A DNA stretch of 64,000 nucleotides from Amycolatopsis sp. WQ 127309 (GTDB taxonomy: Bacteria > Actinomycetota > Actinomycetes > Mycobacteriales > Pseudonocardiaceae): NCBI RefSeq assembly GCF_023023025.1, contig NZ_CP095481.1, positions 10,305,001-10,369,000 of the forward strand, given 5' to 3'. Below, piece after piece: positions 8,084-18,912 of this stretch; position 1 is the stretch's first letter, and every line of letters begins with the position of its first letter. The notes beneath the pieces were generated by a model. That model was not told where the DNA came from. It searched no databases and saw nothing but the letters and a program-made list of their open reading frames with translations. Both the position numbers and the translations under genes were made by a program.

Positions 8084-8212
8084 ACCTCCGGATAGCGCGC
8101 ATGAGCAACTAACCGGAGGTCTCTTCCGCCGGTGCGAACACCGGCCGACGGTGCCGGGGGCGCATGGCCACCGTGCTGACGACACCGCCGCGAAGGAATA
8201 CTCCCCTCACAG
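8084..8212 (-). promoter_or_regulatory. yybP-ykoY manganese riboswitch controlling the TerC gene
   Basis: Read on the minus strand, the leader contains the conserved yybP-ykoY elements in order: GAGGGGAGTA (8209-8200), CGTCAGCA (about 8182-8175), GGCCATGCG, and GAAGAGACCTC near the 3' end. P1 can form between GAGG and CCTC. The 3' P1 strand is part of ACCTCCGG (8120-8113), which is perfectly complementary to CCGGAGGT (8091-8084), the segment holding the Shine-Dalgarno GGAGG. Expected mechanism: without Mn2+ the SD is hidden by ACCTCCGG; Mn2+ binding stabilises P1 and frees it. The aptamer core is about 8113-8212 and the switching hairpin 8084-8120. Confidence 0.85.
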
Positions 8213-8389
8213 CGCGTCCAGTTTGCCGGTTCTCCCCGCCCGAGCGCCAGCCGGAATCGCGCACGTCACCAGGTTGGTCCTGTAATTCCGGTCACTTCGG
8301 TCCACCAGGTGGTCCCGAGCGTGTGATCAGCGTGTGATCGACGTGAGTTGCGGAGGGCACTCTCAGGAAACTTCACATACGGTCACCCC

Positions 8390-11251
8390 GTGCCCCGACT
8401 CCCGCTCCCGCGCTCCCGCCGCGGCCGCCTCACCGCGCTCGGCGCCGTCGTGGTGGTCCTGGCCGCCGCGACCGTCCTCTGGGCGACGCGCGACACGGCC
8501 CCGCCCGCGGTGCCCACCCAGGACGCGCTGATCGACATGCCCGCCGCGCCGGGTTCGGCCGACCAGGTCAAGATCGACACGACCACCTACCTGCCCGCCA
8601 CCGTGCCCGCGCCCGCGGTGCTGCTCGCGCACGGCTTCGGCGGCGACAAGACCAGCGTCGCCGACGACGCCCGCGAACTCGCCCGGAAGGGCTTCGTCGT
8701 GATGACGTGGTCCGCGCGCGGGTTCGGCAAGAGCACCGGCAAGATCGGGCTGAACGACCCGGACGGCGAAGTCGCCGACGCGAGCCGGCTGATCGACCGG
8801 CTCGTCGCGCAGCACCAGGTGACGACGGACCCCAACGGCGACCCGAAGATCGCCGTCACCGGCGCGTCCTACGGCGGCGCGCTGTCGCTGCTGCTGGCCG
8901 GCACGGACAAGCGCGTCGACGCGATCGCGCCGGTGATCACCTACAACGACCTCGGGCAGGCCCTCGTCCCGAACGCGGCCGCCCCGAAGGCCCCGGCGGC
9001 GGGCACCCCGGCCGCCGGGGCGTTCGCGACCGACGGCGTGTTCAAGAAGAGCTGGGCCGGCATCTTCTTCTCCGCCGGCTCCGGCCCCGCCTCCAGTGGC
9101 GCGCCGTCGGCCGACGCGCCCGAAGCCGGGCAGGCGACCGACACGGGGTCTACCGGCGCCGCCGGGGCCGCGGCCGCCGTCCCGGCCGCGCCTTCGGGCG
9201 GGGGCGGGCCACGCGCGGGGTCGGCCGACCCGTGCGGCCGGTTCACCGCCGCCGTCTGCAAGGCCTACACCGAGCTGGGCACCACCGGCGCGTCGAGCCA
9301 GGCGAGCCTGGACCTGCTGCGCCGCGTCTCCCCGGTGTCCGTGACGAGCAAGATCACCGTGCCGACGATGCTGGTGCAGGGCGAGAGCGACACCCTGTTC
9401 GGCCTCGACCAGGCCGACGCGACCGCCCGGCAGATCACCGCGGCGGGCGGCAAGGTCAAGACCGTCTGGTACACCGGCGGCCACGACGGCGGGAAGCCCG
9501 GGCCGCAGCTGCGCGGGAAGATCGGCGACTTCCTCTGGACCGCCGTCACCGGCGGCGACCCCGGCACCGGGTTCAGCTACGACGTCCAGGGCACGTTGCG
9601 CGCCAACGGAACGCCGTCGGTGCGCACGGTCAACGCCGCCGCCTACCCCGGCCTGACCGGGCCGGCCACCGAGCGGCGGCTGCTGCCGATGTCCGGCCCG
9701 GTCCAGCCGGTCGTGCGCCCGGCCGGGGCGAACCCCGCGGCGGTGAGCGGGATCCCCGGGCTCAACGGCCTCGCGAGCAGCACCTCGCGGCTCGGCGCGC
9801 TGTTCAGCAACGACCCGCCCGGCCAGGCCGCGCAGTTCACCACCGCGCCGGTCGACGGGCAGGTCGTCGTCAGCGGCGCCGCCACCGTGCGGCTGCAGGT
9901 CGCCGCGGACCCGGCGCAACCGCAGCCGGAAGCGGTGCTGTTCGCGAAGCTCTACGACGTCGGCCAGGACGGCTCGCGGGTGCTGCCGGCCAACGCGATC
10001 GCCCCGTTCCGGGTGAGCGGGCTGCCCGCCAACGGCAACCCGGTCGAGGTCACCGTGACGCTGCCGGGCATCGTCCGGCCGATCGAGGGCGGGCACTCGC
10101 TGCGGCTGGTCGTCGGCACCACCGACCAGGCGTTCGCCGCCCCGGCCGCGCCCGCGGTGTTCCGCGTCGCGCTCGCCGGCGGCGGCACCGCGCTGGCCCT
10201 GCCGGTCGTGCCCGGGACGTCGGTCGGCACCCCGGCCCCGGTCGGGCAGATCGTCGGCATCGCCGTCACCCTGGCGATCGCCCTCGCCGCGGTGCTGTTC
10301 GCGGCGCTGCGCCGGCGCCGGGCGACCGACGTCGACCCGGAGCTGGCCACCACGCCGCTCGTCATCGAGGGCCTGCGCAAGACGTACGCGGGCGGGTTCG
10401 TCGCCGTGAACGACCTGTCGTTCCGCGTCGAACCGGGCCAGGTGCTGGGCCTGCTCGGGCCGAACGGCGCGGGCAAGACCACCACGCTGCGGATGCTGAT
10501 GGGCCTGATCACGCCGACCGAAGGCAGCATCCGCGTGTTCGGCCACAAGATCACCGCCGGCGCGCCGGTGCTCTCGCGCATCGGCTCGTTCGTCGAGGGG
10601 TCCGGCTTCCTGCCGCACCTGTCCGGCCGCGAGAACCTCCGGCTGTACTGGGCGAGCACCGGGCGGCCCGCGGAGAAGGCGCACTTCGGCGAGGCGCTGG
10701 AGATCGCCGGGCTCGGCACCGCCGTCGACCGCCGGGTGCGGACCTACAGCCAGGGCATGCGGCAGCGGCTGGCGATCGCCCAGGCGATGCTCGGCCTGCC
10801 GGAGCTGATGGTGCTCGACGAGCCGACCAACGGGCTCGACCCGCCCCAGATCCACCAGATGCGCGAGGTGCTGCAGCGCTACGCCGCGACCGGGCGCACC
10901 GTGGTGGTGTCCAGCCACCTGCTGGCCGAGGTCGAGCAGACCTGCACGCACGTCGTGGTCATGCACCGCGGCGCGCTGGTCGCCTCGGGTGAGGTCGGCG
11001 AGCTGGCCGCGGCCGGCGGCGAGGCGACGTTCCGGGTCGACGACCCGGCCGCGGCCGCCGCGGCGCTCAAGGCGATCGCCGGCGTCAGCACGGTCGACGT
11101 CGAAGGCGATCTGGTGCACGCCGACCTCGACGGGCTGCCACGTGCCGAAGCGGTCGCGGCCCTGGTCCGCGCCGGGGTCGCCGTGGAGCAGGCCGGGCCG
11201 CGGCGCCGGCTCGAAGACGCGTTCCTGCAACTGGTGGGAGACCAGTCGTGA
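8390..11251 (+). CDS. Fusion of secreted CocE/NonD-type hydrolase and ABC-transporter ATPase
   Basis: A 953-residue two-part protein. Residues 16-32 are a signal-anchor helix. Residues about 50-430 are an alpha/beta hydrolase with HGFGGDK and the nucleophile motif GASYGG (Ser160), interrupted by an Ala/Gly/Pro-rich linker near 205-300. Residues about 430-610 are the beta-sandwich domain of X-Pro dipeptidyl peptidases. A second hydrophobic helix lies at about 617-640, and residues 650-953 are a complete ABC ATPase with Walker [11 protein letters not shown], signature YSQGMRQRLAIAQAM and Walker B LMVLDEPTNGLDP. The topology implied is hydrolase outside, ATPase inside. The next gene, overlapping by 4 bp, is the permease. 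The GTG at 8390 fits the signal anchor; a TTG at 8348 is possible. Confidence 0.9.
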   Translation: MPRLPLPRSRRGRLTALGAVVVVLAAATVLWATRDTAPPAVPTQDALIDMPAAPGSADQVKIDTTTYLPATVPAPAVLLAHGFGGDKTSVADDARELARKGFVVMTWSARGFGKSTGKIGLNDPDGEVADASRLIDRLVAQHQVTTDPNGDPKIAVTGASYGGALSLLLAGTDKRVDAIAPVITYNDLGQALVPNAAAPKAPAAGTPAAGAFATDGVFKKSWAGIFFSAGSGPASSGAPSADAPEAGQATDTGSTGAAGAAAAVPAAPSGGGGPRAGSADPCGRFTAAVCKAYTELGTTGASSQASLDLLRRVSPVSVTSKITVPTMLVQGESDTLFGLDQADATARQITAAGGKVKTVWYTGGHDGGKPGPQLRGKIGDFLWTAVTGGDPGTGFSYDVQGTLRANGTPSVRTVNAAAYPGLTGPATERRLLPMSGPVQPVVRPAGANPAAVSGIPGLNGLASSTSRLGALFSNDPPGQAAQFTTAPVDGQVVVSGAATVRLQVAADPAQPQPEAVLFAKLYDVGQDGSRVLPANAIAPFRVSGLPANGNPVEVTVTLPGIVRPIEGGHSLRLVVGTTDQAFAAPAAPAVFRVALAGGGTALALPVVPGTSVGTPAPVGQIVGIAVTLAIALAAVLFAALRRRRATDVDPELATTPLVIEGLRKTYAGGFVAVNDLSFRVEPGQVLGLLGPNGAGKTTTLRMLMGLITPTEGSIRVFGHKITAGAPVLSRIGSFVEGSGFLPHLSGRENLRLYWASTGRPAEKAHFGEALEIAGLGTAVDRRVRTYSQGMRQRLAIAQAMLGLPELMVLDEPTNGLDPPQIHQMREVLQRYAATGRTVVVSSHLLAEVEQTCTHVVVMHRGALVASGEVGELAAAGGEATFRVDDPAAAAAALKAIAGVSTVDVEGDLVHADLDGLPRAEAVAALVRAGVAVEQAGPRRRLEDAFLQLVGDQS

Positions 11252-12180
11252 ACAGCTCGAACTCAGGGGTCCACACGGACCCGCACGCGCTGGACGAGCT
11301 GAGCGACCTCGCCTCGAGCGAACACGCCGGGGTCGGGCCGGACGGCGCCGTCGCGGGCTACTCAGCGCGGCGGACGCTCGGGCTCGGCGTCGAACTGCGG
11401 CGTCAGCTCAAGCGGCGGCGGACACAGCTGCTGCTCGGGTTCGTCGCGATCCTGCCGTTCATCCTGGTGATCGCGTTCGAGGCGGGGCAGTCGAACCCGA
11501 ACCGGCGCAGTGGCGGGTTCGTCGACCTGGCCACGGCCAGCGCGCCGAACTTCGTGGTGCTGGCGCTGTTCGTGTCGGGCACGTTCCTGCTGCCGATGAT
11601 CGTCGCGCTGTTCTTCGGCGACACCATCGCGAGCGAGGCGTCGTGGTCGAGCCTGAAGTACCTGCTGGCGATCCCGGTGCCGCGGCACCGGGTGCTGCGC
11701 CAGAAGGCGATCGTGTCCGGGCTGCTGTCGGCGGCGGCGCTGATCCTGCTGCCGCTGGTCTCGCTCGGCGTCGGCGTCATCTGGTACGGCGCGGGCGACG
11801 CGATCAGCCCGACCGGCGACGCGGTGTCCTTCGGCGACAGCCTGCTCGCCATCGCACTGTCCACTGTGTACATCATCCTGCAGCTGGCCTGGGTGGCCGG
11901 GCTCGCGCTGGCGTTGAGCGTGACGACCGACGCCCCGCTCGGCGCGGTCGGCGGCGCGGTGCTGGCGGCGATCCTGTCACAGATCCTCGACCAGATCACG
12001 GCGCTGGAAGGCCTGCGCAACTACCTGCCGACGCACTACGGGTTCTCCTGGATGGACCTGATCTCCACCGACGTCGACTGGACGAACCTGGCCAGCGGCC
12101 TGCTGTCGGCGACGATCTACGGCGCGGTGTTCTTCCTCTACGCGGGCCGCCGGTTCGCCACGAAGGACATCACCAGCTGA
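11248..12180 (+). CDS. ABC-2 type transporter permease
   Basis: A 310-residue membrane subunit. After a hydrophilic N-terminus of about 65 residues there are six hydrophobic segments (LLLGFVAILPFILVIAF, FVVLALFVSGTFLLPMIVAL, then four more), typical of ABC-2 permeases such as the NatB/CcmB group. Its GTG start shares GTGA with the stop of the hydrolase-ATPase fusion, so the two are translationally coupled and almost certainly form one transporter. Substrate is unknown. A role in moving a product or lipid-linked substrate handled by the extracellular hydrolase is inference. Confidence 0.87.
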   Translation: MNSSNSGVHTDPHALDELSDLASSEHAGVGPDGAVAGYSARRTLGLGVELRRQLKRRRTQLLLGFVAILPFILVIAFEAGQSNPNRRSGGFVDLATASAPNFVVLALFVSGTFLLPMIVALFFGDTIASEASWSSLKYLLAIPVPRHRVLRQKAIVSGLLSAAALILLPLVSLGVGVIWYGAGDAISPTGDAVSFGDSLLAIALSTVYIILQLAWVAGLALALSVTTDAPLGAVGGAVLAAILSQILDQITALEGLRNYLPTHYGFSWMDLISTDVDWTNLASGLLSATIYGAVFFLYAGRRFATKDITS

Positions 12181-12241
12181 GGCGGCCCGGCCGGGCGGTT
12201 TCCGCTCGGCCGGGGTCGTCCCGGCGCGGTACGGTCGCGCT

Positions 12242-13003
12242 GTGCCGATCACCCTGGAGAGCCAGTCCGACGTCGCCGTGCTCCGGATCGACCACGGCAA
12301 GGGCAACACCCTCGACACCGATTCCTGCCGGGACCTCGTGCTGCGGCTGGAGGAAGCCGGCGCCGCCCGCGCGGTGGTGCTGACCGGCACCGGCGGCATC
12401 TTCTCCGCCGGCGTCGACCTCAGGCGGATCAGCGACGGCGGCGCCGCGTACGTGTCGGAGTTCCTGCCGCTGCTGTCGGACGCGCTGCTGGCGGTGTTCG
12501 GCTTCCCGCGTCCGGTCGTCGCGGCGCTCAACGGCCACGCGATCGCCGGCGGCGCGGTCCTCGCCGCGGCGTGCGACCACCGCGTCCTCACCACCGGGCC
12601 CGGCCGGATCGGCGTCACCGAACTGCTCGTCGGGCTGCCGTTCCCGCTCGCCGCGCTGGAGATCCTGCGCTGCGCGTACGGCACGACACCGCTGCCGTCG
12701 CTGACCTACTCGGGCGCGACCGTCGGCGGCGAGGACGCACTCACCCGCGGCTTGGCCGACGAACTCGCGCCGCCGGAGGAGGTCCTCGAGCGGGCCGTCG
12801 CCATCGCGGCCCGGCTCGGCGACCTGCCCGCCGAGCCGTTCGCGCACACCAAGGCCCAGATCCGGCAGCCCTACCACGAGCGGATCGCGGAGTACCGCCA
12901 CGCCGACGACCCGCGGATCGAGCGGATGTGGCGGGCGCCCGAGGCGCTCGGCGCCGTCAAGTCCTATGTGGACAAGGTGCTGGGCGGCTCCGGCCGCGCC
13001 TAG
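12242..13003 (+). CDS. Crotonase-family protein (enoyl-CoA hydratase/isomerase-like)
   Basis: A 253-residue crotonase. The oxyanion-hole motifs are visible: SAGVDLRRI near residue 60 and GHAIAGGAVLAAACDHRV near 100, the second being the usual NG-x-A-x-G-G-G block with Ala in the third glycine position. The usual catalytic glutamates are not obvious at the standard sites (GVTELLVGLPFP holds one acidic residue), so hydratase, isomerase or thioesterase activity cannot be chosen. It starts at GTG 12242. Its TAG stop overlaps the stop of the convergent SRPBCC gene within CTAG at 13000-13003. Confidence 0.82.
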   Translation: MPITLESQSDVAVLRIDHGKGNTLDTDSCRDLVLRLEEAGAARAVVLTGTGGIFSAGVDLRRISDGGAAYVSEFLPLLSDALLAVFGFPRPVVAALNGHAIAGGAVLAAACDHRVLTTGPGRIGVTELLVGLPFPLAALEILRCAYGTTPLPSLTYSGATVGGEDALTRGLADELAPPEEVLERAVAIAARLGDLPAEPFAHTKAQIRQPYHERIAEYRHADDPRIERMWRAPEALGAVKSYVDKVLGGSGRA

Positions 13004-13503
13004 ACCGCGCGGACGCCGGACTCGGCGAGGGACTTGATGCCTTCGACCGTCCGCTGCATGTTGTCGTGCAGCTCGCCCAGGCGCATCGCGACGATCTCTT
13101 CTTCGTGCTCGGGCATCGAGCCGATGATGGTCGTCAGGTTGGACGGGCCCGGGCCGATCTGCGCCCACTGGCGCAGGATGGTGCCCTCGCCGTCCGGGAC
13201 CAGCTGGAACTTCCACGACGCGGCCGGGTCGGCCACGTCCATCACGGCCCACGCGAACAGCCGGCCGGGCTCGAAGCCGGTGATGGTCGAGACCGTCTCC
13301 CACTCCCCCGCGACGGGGTGGGAGTTGCGGCCGCGGAACTGCGCGCCGAGGCCGGGCGCGCTGCCTTCGAGCCAGCCGCCGCCCTGGAACTCGGTGGAGA
13401 AGCGGGCCGGCAGGTCGACGTCCAGCAGCCAGTGCCAGACCTCGGCCGGCGACGCCTCGATGCGGACCTCGACCTGGGTGGTCGGGCAGTCGGAAACCTT
13501 CAT
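13000..13503 (-). CDS. SRPBCC-family (polyketide cyclase/dehydrase-like) protein
   Basis: A 167-residue START/SRPBCC helix-grip protein. The start (VEVRIEASPAEVWHWLLDVD) is the typical first strand and helix, and GGWLEGSAPGLGAQFRGRN, GRLFAWAVMDVADPAASWKF and RQWAQIGPG follow the family pattern. Such proteins bind hydrophobic ligands; no enzymatic residue is identifiable. The ATG at 13501-13503 gives the standard N-terminus and is preceded (minus strand) by GAGGGGTCCGCC. It is convergent with the crotonase gene, sharing the CTAG stop tetramer. Confidence 0.8.
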   Translation of the reverse strand: MKVSDCPTTQVEVRIEASPAEVWHWLLDVDLPARFSTEFQGGGWLEGSAPGLGAQFRGRNSHPVAGEWETVSTITGFEPGRLFAWAVMDVADPAASWKFQLVPDGEGTILRQWAQIGPGPSNLTTIIGSMPEHEEEIVAMRLGELHDNMQRTVEGIKSLAESGVRAV

Positions 13504-13739
13504 GGCGGACCCCTCGCTCGATGCCGGTGCCTTCTGGATCCGGACGGTAACGTGGCGCCGATCACCCGGACAACTTGCACAATGCGCGCGACTGCGCAGC
13601 GGCGAGGACGCCACCCGGGAGCCGCGGTACCCGCCGAAAGTCGGTTTCCGGCGAAGGGTGCGCCCGGTCAGCCGATTGCCCACCCCGGCCGGTTCTGTGA
13701 GGGTCCCACGCAGTGGTCCGAAGCCGGGGAAGGTGCTTC

Positions 13740-15146
13740 ATGCGCAGACTGTTCACCGCCTGTTCGGCGGCCGTGCTGGCACTGGCCGCGCTGACGGGCC
13801 TCGCGCCGTCGGCCGGCGCGGCGACCGACATCGAAGCGGCCCTGCGGGGGATCCCCGGCCTGACGATCGTCAAGGAGGACCCGGCCCCGGCGGGGTTCCG
13901 GTTCTTCGAGCTGACCTTCACCCAGCCCGCCGACCACCGCCACCCCGGCGCGGGCACGTTCCAGCAGCGGTTCACCCTGCTGCACCGCGACTTCGCCGCC
14001 CCGACGGTCGCCTTCACCAGCGGCTACAACGTCAGCACCGCGCCGAACCGGTCGGAGCCGACGCAGATCGTCAACGGCAACCAGCTTTCGATGGAGTACC
14101 GCTACTTCACGCCGTCACGGCCGCAGCCGGAGAACTGGGCGCAGCAGCTGACGATCTGGCAGGCCGCCGCGGACGAGCACAGCGCCGTGCAGGCGTTCAA
14201 GGCGATCTACCCGGGCAAGTGGCTGGCCACCGGCGGCAGCAAGGGCGGCATGACCGCGACGTACTTCCGGCGCTTCTTCCCCGACGACGTCGACGGCACG
14301 GTCCCCTACGTCGCACCCAACGACGTCATCGACCCGATCGACGTCTACAACAAGTTCCTCTCGCGCGTCGGCAACGACCCCGGCTGCCGCGACGCGCTCA
14401 AGGCCATCCAGCGCGACGCGCTGAAGCGTCGTGACGAGCTCGGCGCGATCGCCGCGGTGGACGCGGCGAAGCGGGGGCTGACGTTCTCGATCGTCGGCTC
14501 GGCCGACAAGTCCCTCGAGATCTCGGTGATCGACTCGTACTTCGCGTTCTGGCAGTACCAGACGCAGGCGGACTGCGCGACGGTGCCGAAACCCGGCGCG
14601 CCCGCGGCCGACGTCTACGCCTGGTACGAGAAGGTGGAGAGCCTCAACACCTACTCCGACCAGGACCTCTCGCCCTACATCCCGTACTACTACCAGGCCG
14701 CGGTCCAGCTGGGCGCGCCCGAGGCGTACGACGGCTACCTGCGCGACCTGCTGCGCTACCCGGGAGCCGACCAGCCGAAGACGTTCGTGCCGAGCTCGGT
14801 CCGCCTGCCCCGGTTCGACTACCTGGCCATGCCGGACGTCGACTTCTGGGTGAAGTCGCGCGGCACGCGGCTGCTGTTCGTCTACGGCTCGAACGACCCG
14901 TGGGGCGCCGAGCCGTTCGAGCTCGGCTTCGGCAGCCGGGACTCGTACCGCTACTACGTCCCGGGCGGCAACCACGGCTCGAGGATCGCCCAGCTGCCCG
15001 CGGCCGACGCCGCCGCGGCGACCGCGACGGTCCGGCGCTGGGCCGGGCTGCCCCCGGCCGCGTCCGCGCTGAGCGCCCGGAGCGCGCCGGCCGGCTTCCC
15101 GGACTTCGACGCCGATCTCACCCTGTCGGGGCACCCACGGCTCTGA
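13740..15146 (+). CDS. Secreted S37/S28-like serine peptidase (tripeptidyl aminopeptidase type)
   Basis: A 468-residue exported protein. Residues 1-27 are a clear signal peptide (RR, hydrophobic core, cleavage near AGA-AT). The mature part matches PS-10/S37 peptidases of actinomycetes: EDPAPAGFRFFELTFTQPAD, LSMEYRYFTPSRPQP and nucleophile motif GGSKGGMTATYFRRFFPDDV. Candidate acid and base lie in VYGSNDPWGAEPF and VPGGNHGSRI. It should release short peptides outside the cell. The ATG at 13740 starts at the signal peptide; a start 27 bases upstream would add nine residues ahead of it. It is a monocistronic-looking gene with about 240 bp of upstream space. Confidence 0.85.
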   Translation: MRRLFTACSAAVLALAALTGLAPSAGAATDIEAALRGIPGLTIVKEDPAPAGFRFFELTFTQPADHRHPGAGTFQQRFTLLHRDFAAPTVAFTSGYNVSTAPNRSEPTQIVNGNQLSMEYRYFTPSRPQPENWAQQLTIWQAAADEHSAVQAFKAIYPGKWLATGGSKGGMTATYFRRFFPDDVDGTVPYVAPNDVIDPIDVYNKFLSRVGNDPGCRDALKAIQRDALKRRDELGAIAAVDAAKRGLTFSIVGSADKSLEISVIDSYFAFWQYQTQADCATVPKPGAPAADVYAWYEKVESLNTYSDQDLSPYIPYYYQAAVQLGAPEAYDGYLRDLLRYPGADQPKTFVPSSVRLPRFDYLAMPDVDFWVKSRGTRLLFVYGSNDPWGAEPFELGFGSRDSYRYYVPGGNHGSRIAQLPAADAAAATATVRRWAGLPPAASALSARSAPAGFPDFDADLTLSGHPRL

Positions 15147-15213
15147 CCTCCCCTGTTCCGCGTCGGCAGGCGTAGTCTCCCGTCACCTGCCGACCCGGCC
15201 TGAGGAGGCGAGC

Positions 15214-15603
15214 ATGCCTCGTCCGATCCACTTCGAGATCCACGCGGCCGACCCCGAGCGCGCGGTGGCGTTCTACACCGCGGTGTTCGGCTGGAAGTTC
15301 GAGCGCTGGGGCGAGGTCCCGTACTGGATGATCTCCACCGGCGACGGCGAGGGCATCGACGGCGGCCTGGTGCCACGGCAGGGCCCGCCACCCGCGGATT
15401 CGGGGCCGGTACACGGTTTCGTCAACACGATCGACGTCGCCGACGTCGACCACACCCTCGGCGAAGTGGCGCGGGCGGGCGGAACGCTGGCGCTCCCGAA
15501 GCAGCCCGTCCCGGGTGTCGGGTGGCTGGCGTACTGCAAGGACACCGAGGGCAACATCTTCGGGATGCTGCAGGCGGACGAGAACGCGCCGGTGCCGGAC
15601 TGA
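15214..15603 (+). CDS. VOC-superfamily (glyoxalase/bleomycin-resistance-like) protein
   Basis: A 129-residue single VOC module pair. It opens with PIHFEIHAADPERAVAFYTAVFGWKF and closes with WLAYCKDTEGNIFGMLQAD, the standard His...Glu metal-ligand framework (H9-type histidine near the start, E in DTEGN near the end). A middle V-H-G-F-V-N-T-I-D-V strand begins the second beta-alpha-beta repeat. Ligand is unknown. RBS GAGGAGG lies just upstream of ATG 15214. It is convergent with the MmcQ-like gene, two bases apart. Confidence 0.85.
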   Translation: MPRPIHFEIHAADPERAVAFYTAVFGWKFERWGEVPYWMISTGDGEGIDGGLVPRQGPPPADSGPVHGFVNTIDVADVDHTLGEVARAGGTLALPKQPVPGVGWLAYCKDTEGNIFGMLQADENAPVPD

Positions 15604-15605
15604 GT

Positions 15606-15953
15606 TCAGGGCCGCTTGGCGCGGGGCAGTTTCTTCACGACGGCCTCGTAGGAGGCGTCGAGGAGTTCTTCCAGCTCGGCGTCGGACACCCCGGCGCCGA
15701 GCCGGACGCGGTTCCAGCCGTACCGGCCGAGGTAGTCCATCACGGTCACGGCGTCGGGATGGCGCTCACGCAGTTCGGCCGCTTCTTCCAGCGTGGCCCC
15801 GCACTTGACGGCGACACTGCCGGGCTCCTCCTGGCCGATGAAGGCGAACCCCTTGCCGCCGACCTTCGCGACGAGCACGTGGTCACCGAACGGATAGGTC
15901 TCCTCGGCACCCGGCAACCCCAGGCAGTACGCGACCACGGCTTCGATGTTCAC
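15606..15953 (-). CDS. MmcQ/YjbR-family protein
   Basis: A 115-residue CyaY-like-fold protein. The signature P-G-A-E-E-T-Y-P-F-G near residue 15, VGGKGFAFI, and the late YGWNRVRLGAGVSDAELEELLDASYE are diagnostic of MmcQ/YjbR (DUF419) proteins, thought to bind DNA or nucleic acids but poorly understood. The GTG start at 15951-15953 overlaps the TGA of the upstream PIN gene by 4 bp, so it is the third gene of a coupled antitoxin-PIN-YjbR operon. That linkage may be chance or may mean a function connected with the toxin. Confidence 0.85.
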   Translation of the reverse strand: MNIEAVVAYCLGLPGAEETYPFGDHVLVAKVGGKGFAFIGQEEPGSVAVKCGATLEEAAELRERHPDAVTVMDYLGRYGWNRVRLGAGVSDAELEELLDASYEAVVKKLPRAKRP

Positions 15954-16348
15954 GACCCGAGCTTCACCAGCTCGAGATCGGTCTGCGGGAAGTCGTCGCC
16001 GATGCACAGCAACGGCTCCCGGGCGACCTTGGCGGTGGCATAGCTGTAGCAGTCGCCCATGTTCAGCTTGGCCGGGTGATGTCCCTTCCCGTACTGCTTG
16101 AACGCTTCGATCGCCACCTCCGCGTGTTCTTCGGTGAAGGGTGCGGTCGCGATGTTGTTGTCCTGGAGGAACCTGGCGAGCACCAGCTGGCCCCGCGCGC
16201 CGAGCCGCGTGGTGAGCACGATGCCGACCTCGACGAGAGTCGGCGCGCCGATCCTGGCCGAGTCCGCCTCCGCGAGGCGCTCCTCGAGTCGTTCGTGGTC
16301 CGGCTCCTGGCGCAGGATCGCCACAATGGCCGAGCTGTCGATGATCAC
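15950..16348 (-). CDS. PIN-domain ribonuclease toxin (VapC-like)
   Basis: A 132-residue PIN nuclease. The acidic cluster is complete: D in VIIDSSAIVAIL (residue 4), E in PTLVEVGIVL, D in LNMGDCYSYATAKV and a further acidic region in LLCIGDDFPQTDLEL. LNMGDC-Y-YA and ddFp-TD are typical of the VapC group related to Rv0624/Rv0609-type toxins. It should cleave tRNA or rRNA when released from its antitoxin. GTG start 16346-16348 overlaps the antitoxin TGA by 4 bp. It is 132 residues, normal for VapC. Confidence 0.92.
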   Translation of the reverse strand: MIIDSSAIVAILRQEPDHERLEERLAEADSARIGAPTLVEVGIVLTTRLGARGQLVLARFLQDNNIATAPFTEEHAEVAIEAFKQYGKGHHPAKLNMGDCYSYATAKVAREPLLCIGDDFPQTDLELVKLGS

Positions 16349-16617
16349 ACGCCACCCGGCCCGAACCCGAGGATCTCTTCCCACTCGTCCTTCGGGATCG
16401 GCTTCCCGAGCTCCTCAGGCGGGATCAACGGCCAGATCTCCTCTTCCAGTACTCGCCGCATCCGCTTCAGCCGCACTTCGGCGTTGTCCCGCGCCATGAG
16501 CTGGTCGCGGCGCAGGCGCAGGGCTTCGCGGACGGCACCGGTTTTGGTGTCACCCGTCAGTGCGGCGACCTCGGCGGCCAAGCGCTCGGCCTCCGGGTCC
16601 TTGATGTTCATCGCCAT
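16345..16617 (-). CDS. VapB-family antitoxin (Rv0623-like)
   Basis: A 90-residue antitoxin of the Rv0623/PSK type. The N-terminus MNIKDPEAERLAAEVAAL followed by TGDTKTGAVREAL is the ribbon-helix-helix that both dimerises and binds operator DNA. The acidic C-terminus (LEEEIWPLIPPEEL...DEWEEILGFG) is the part that would wrap around the PIN toxin. Two methionines are possible starts (MAMNIKD); the second fits the family best, two codons in. First gene of the operon, coupled to the PIN gene by GTGA. Confidence 0.92.
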   Translation of the reverse strand: MAMNIKDPEAERLAAEVAALTGDTKTGAVREALRLRRDQLMARDNAEVRLKRMRRVLEEEIWPLIPPEELGKPIPKDEWEEILGFGPGGV

Positions 16618-16709
16618 GGTGGAAGCGTACCAACAGGGGTGTAATACTCGATCGGGCGATCACTGTTCCGCCCGGGCGACAACCGCCACCCTGCTGGTGT
16701 CGTGTCCGG

Positions 16710-18866
<2,157 letters not shown>

Positions 18867-18912
18867 GTCGACCAGAGTAAGCCTCGGCACCGACAATTTC
18901 CGTCGGCCCTGG

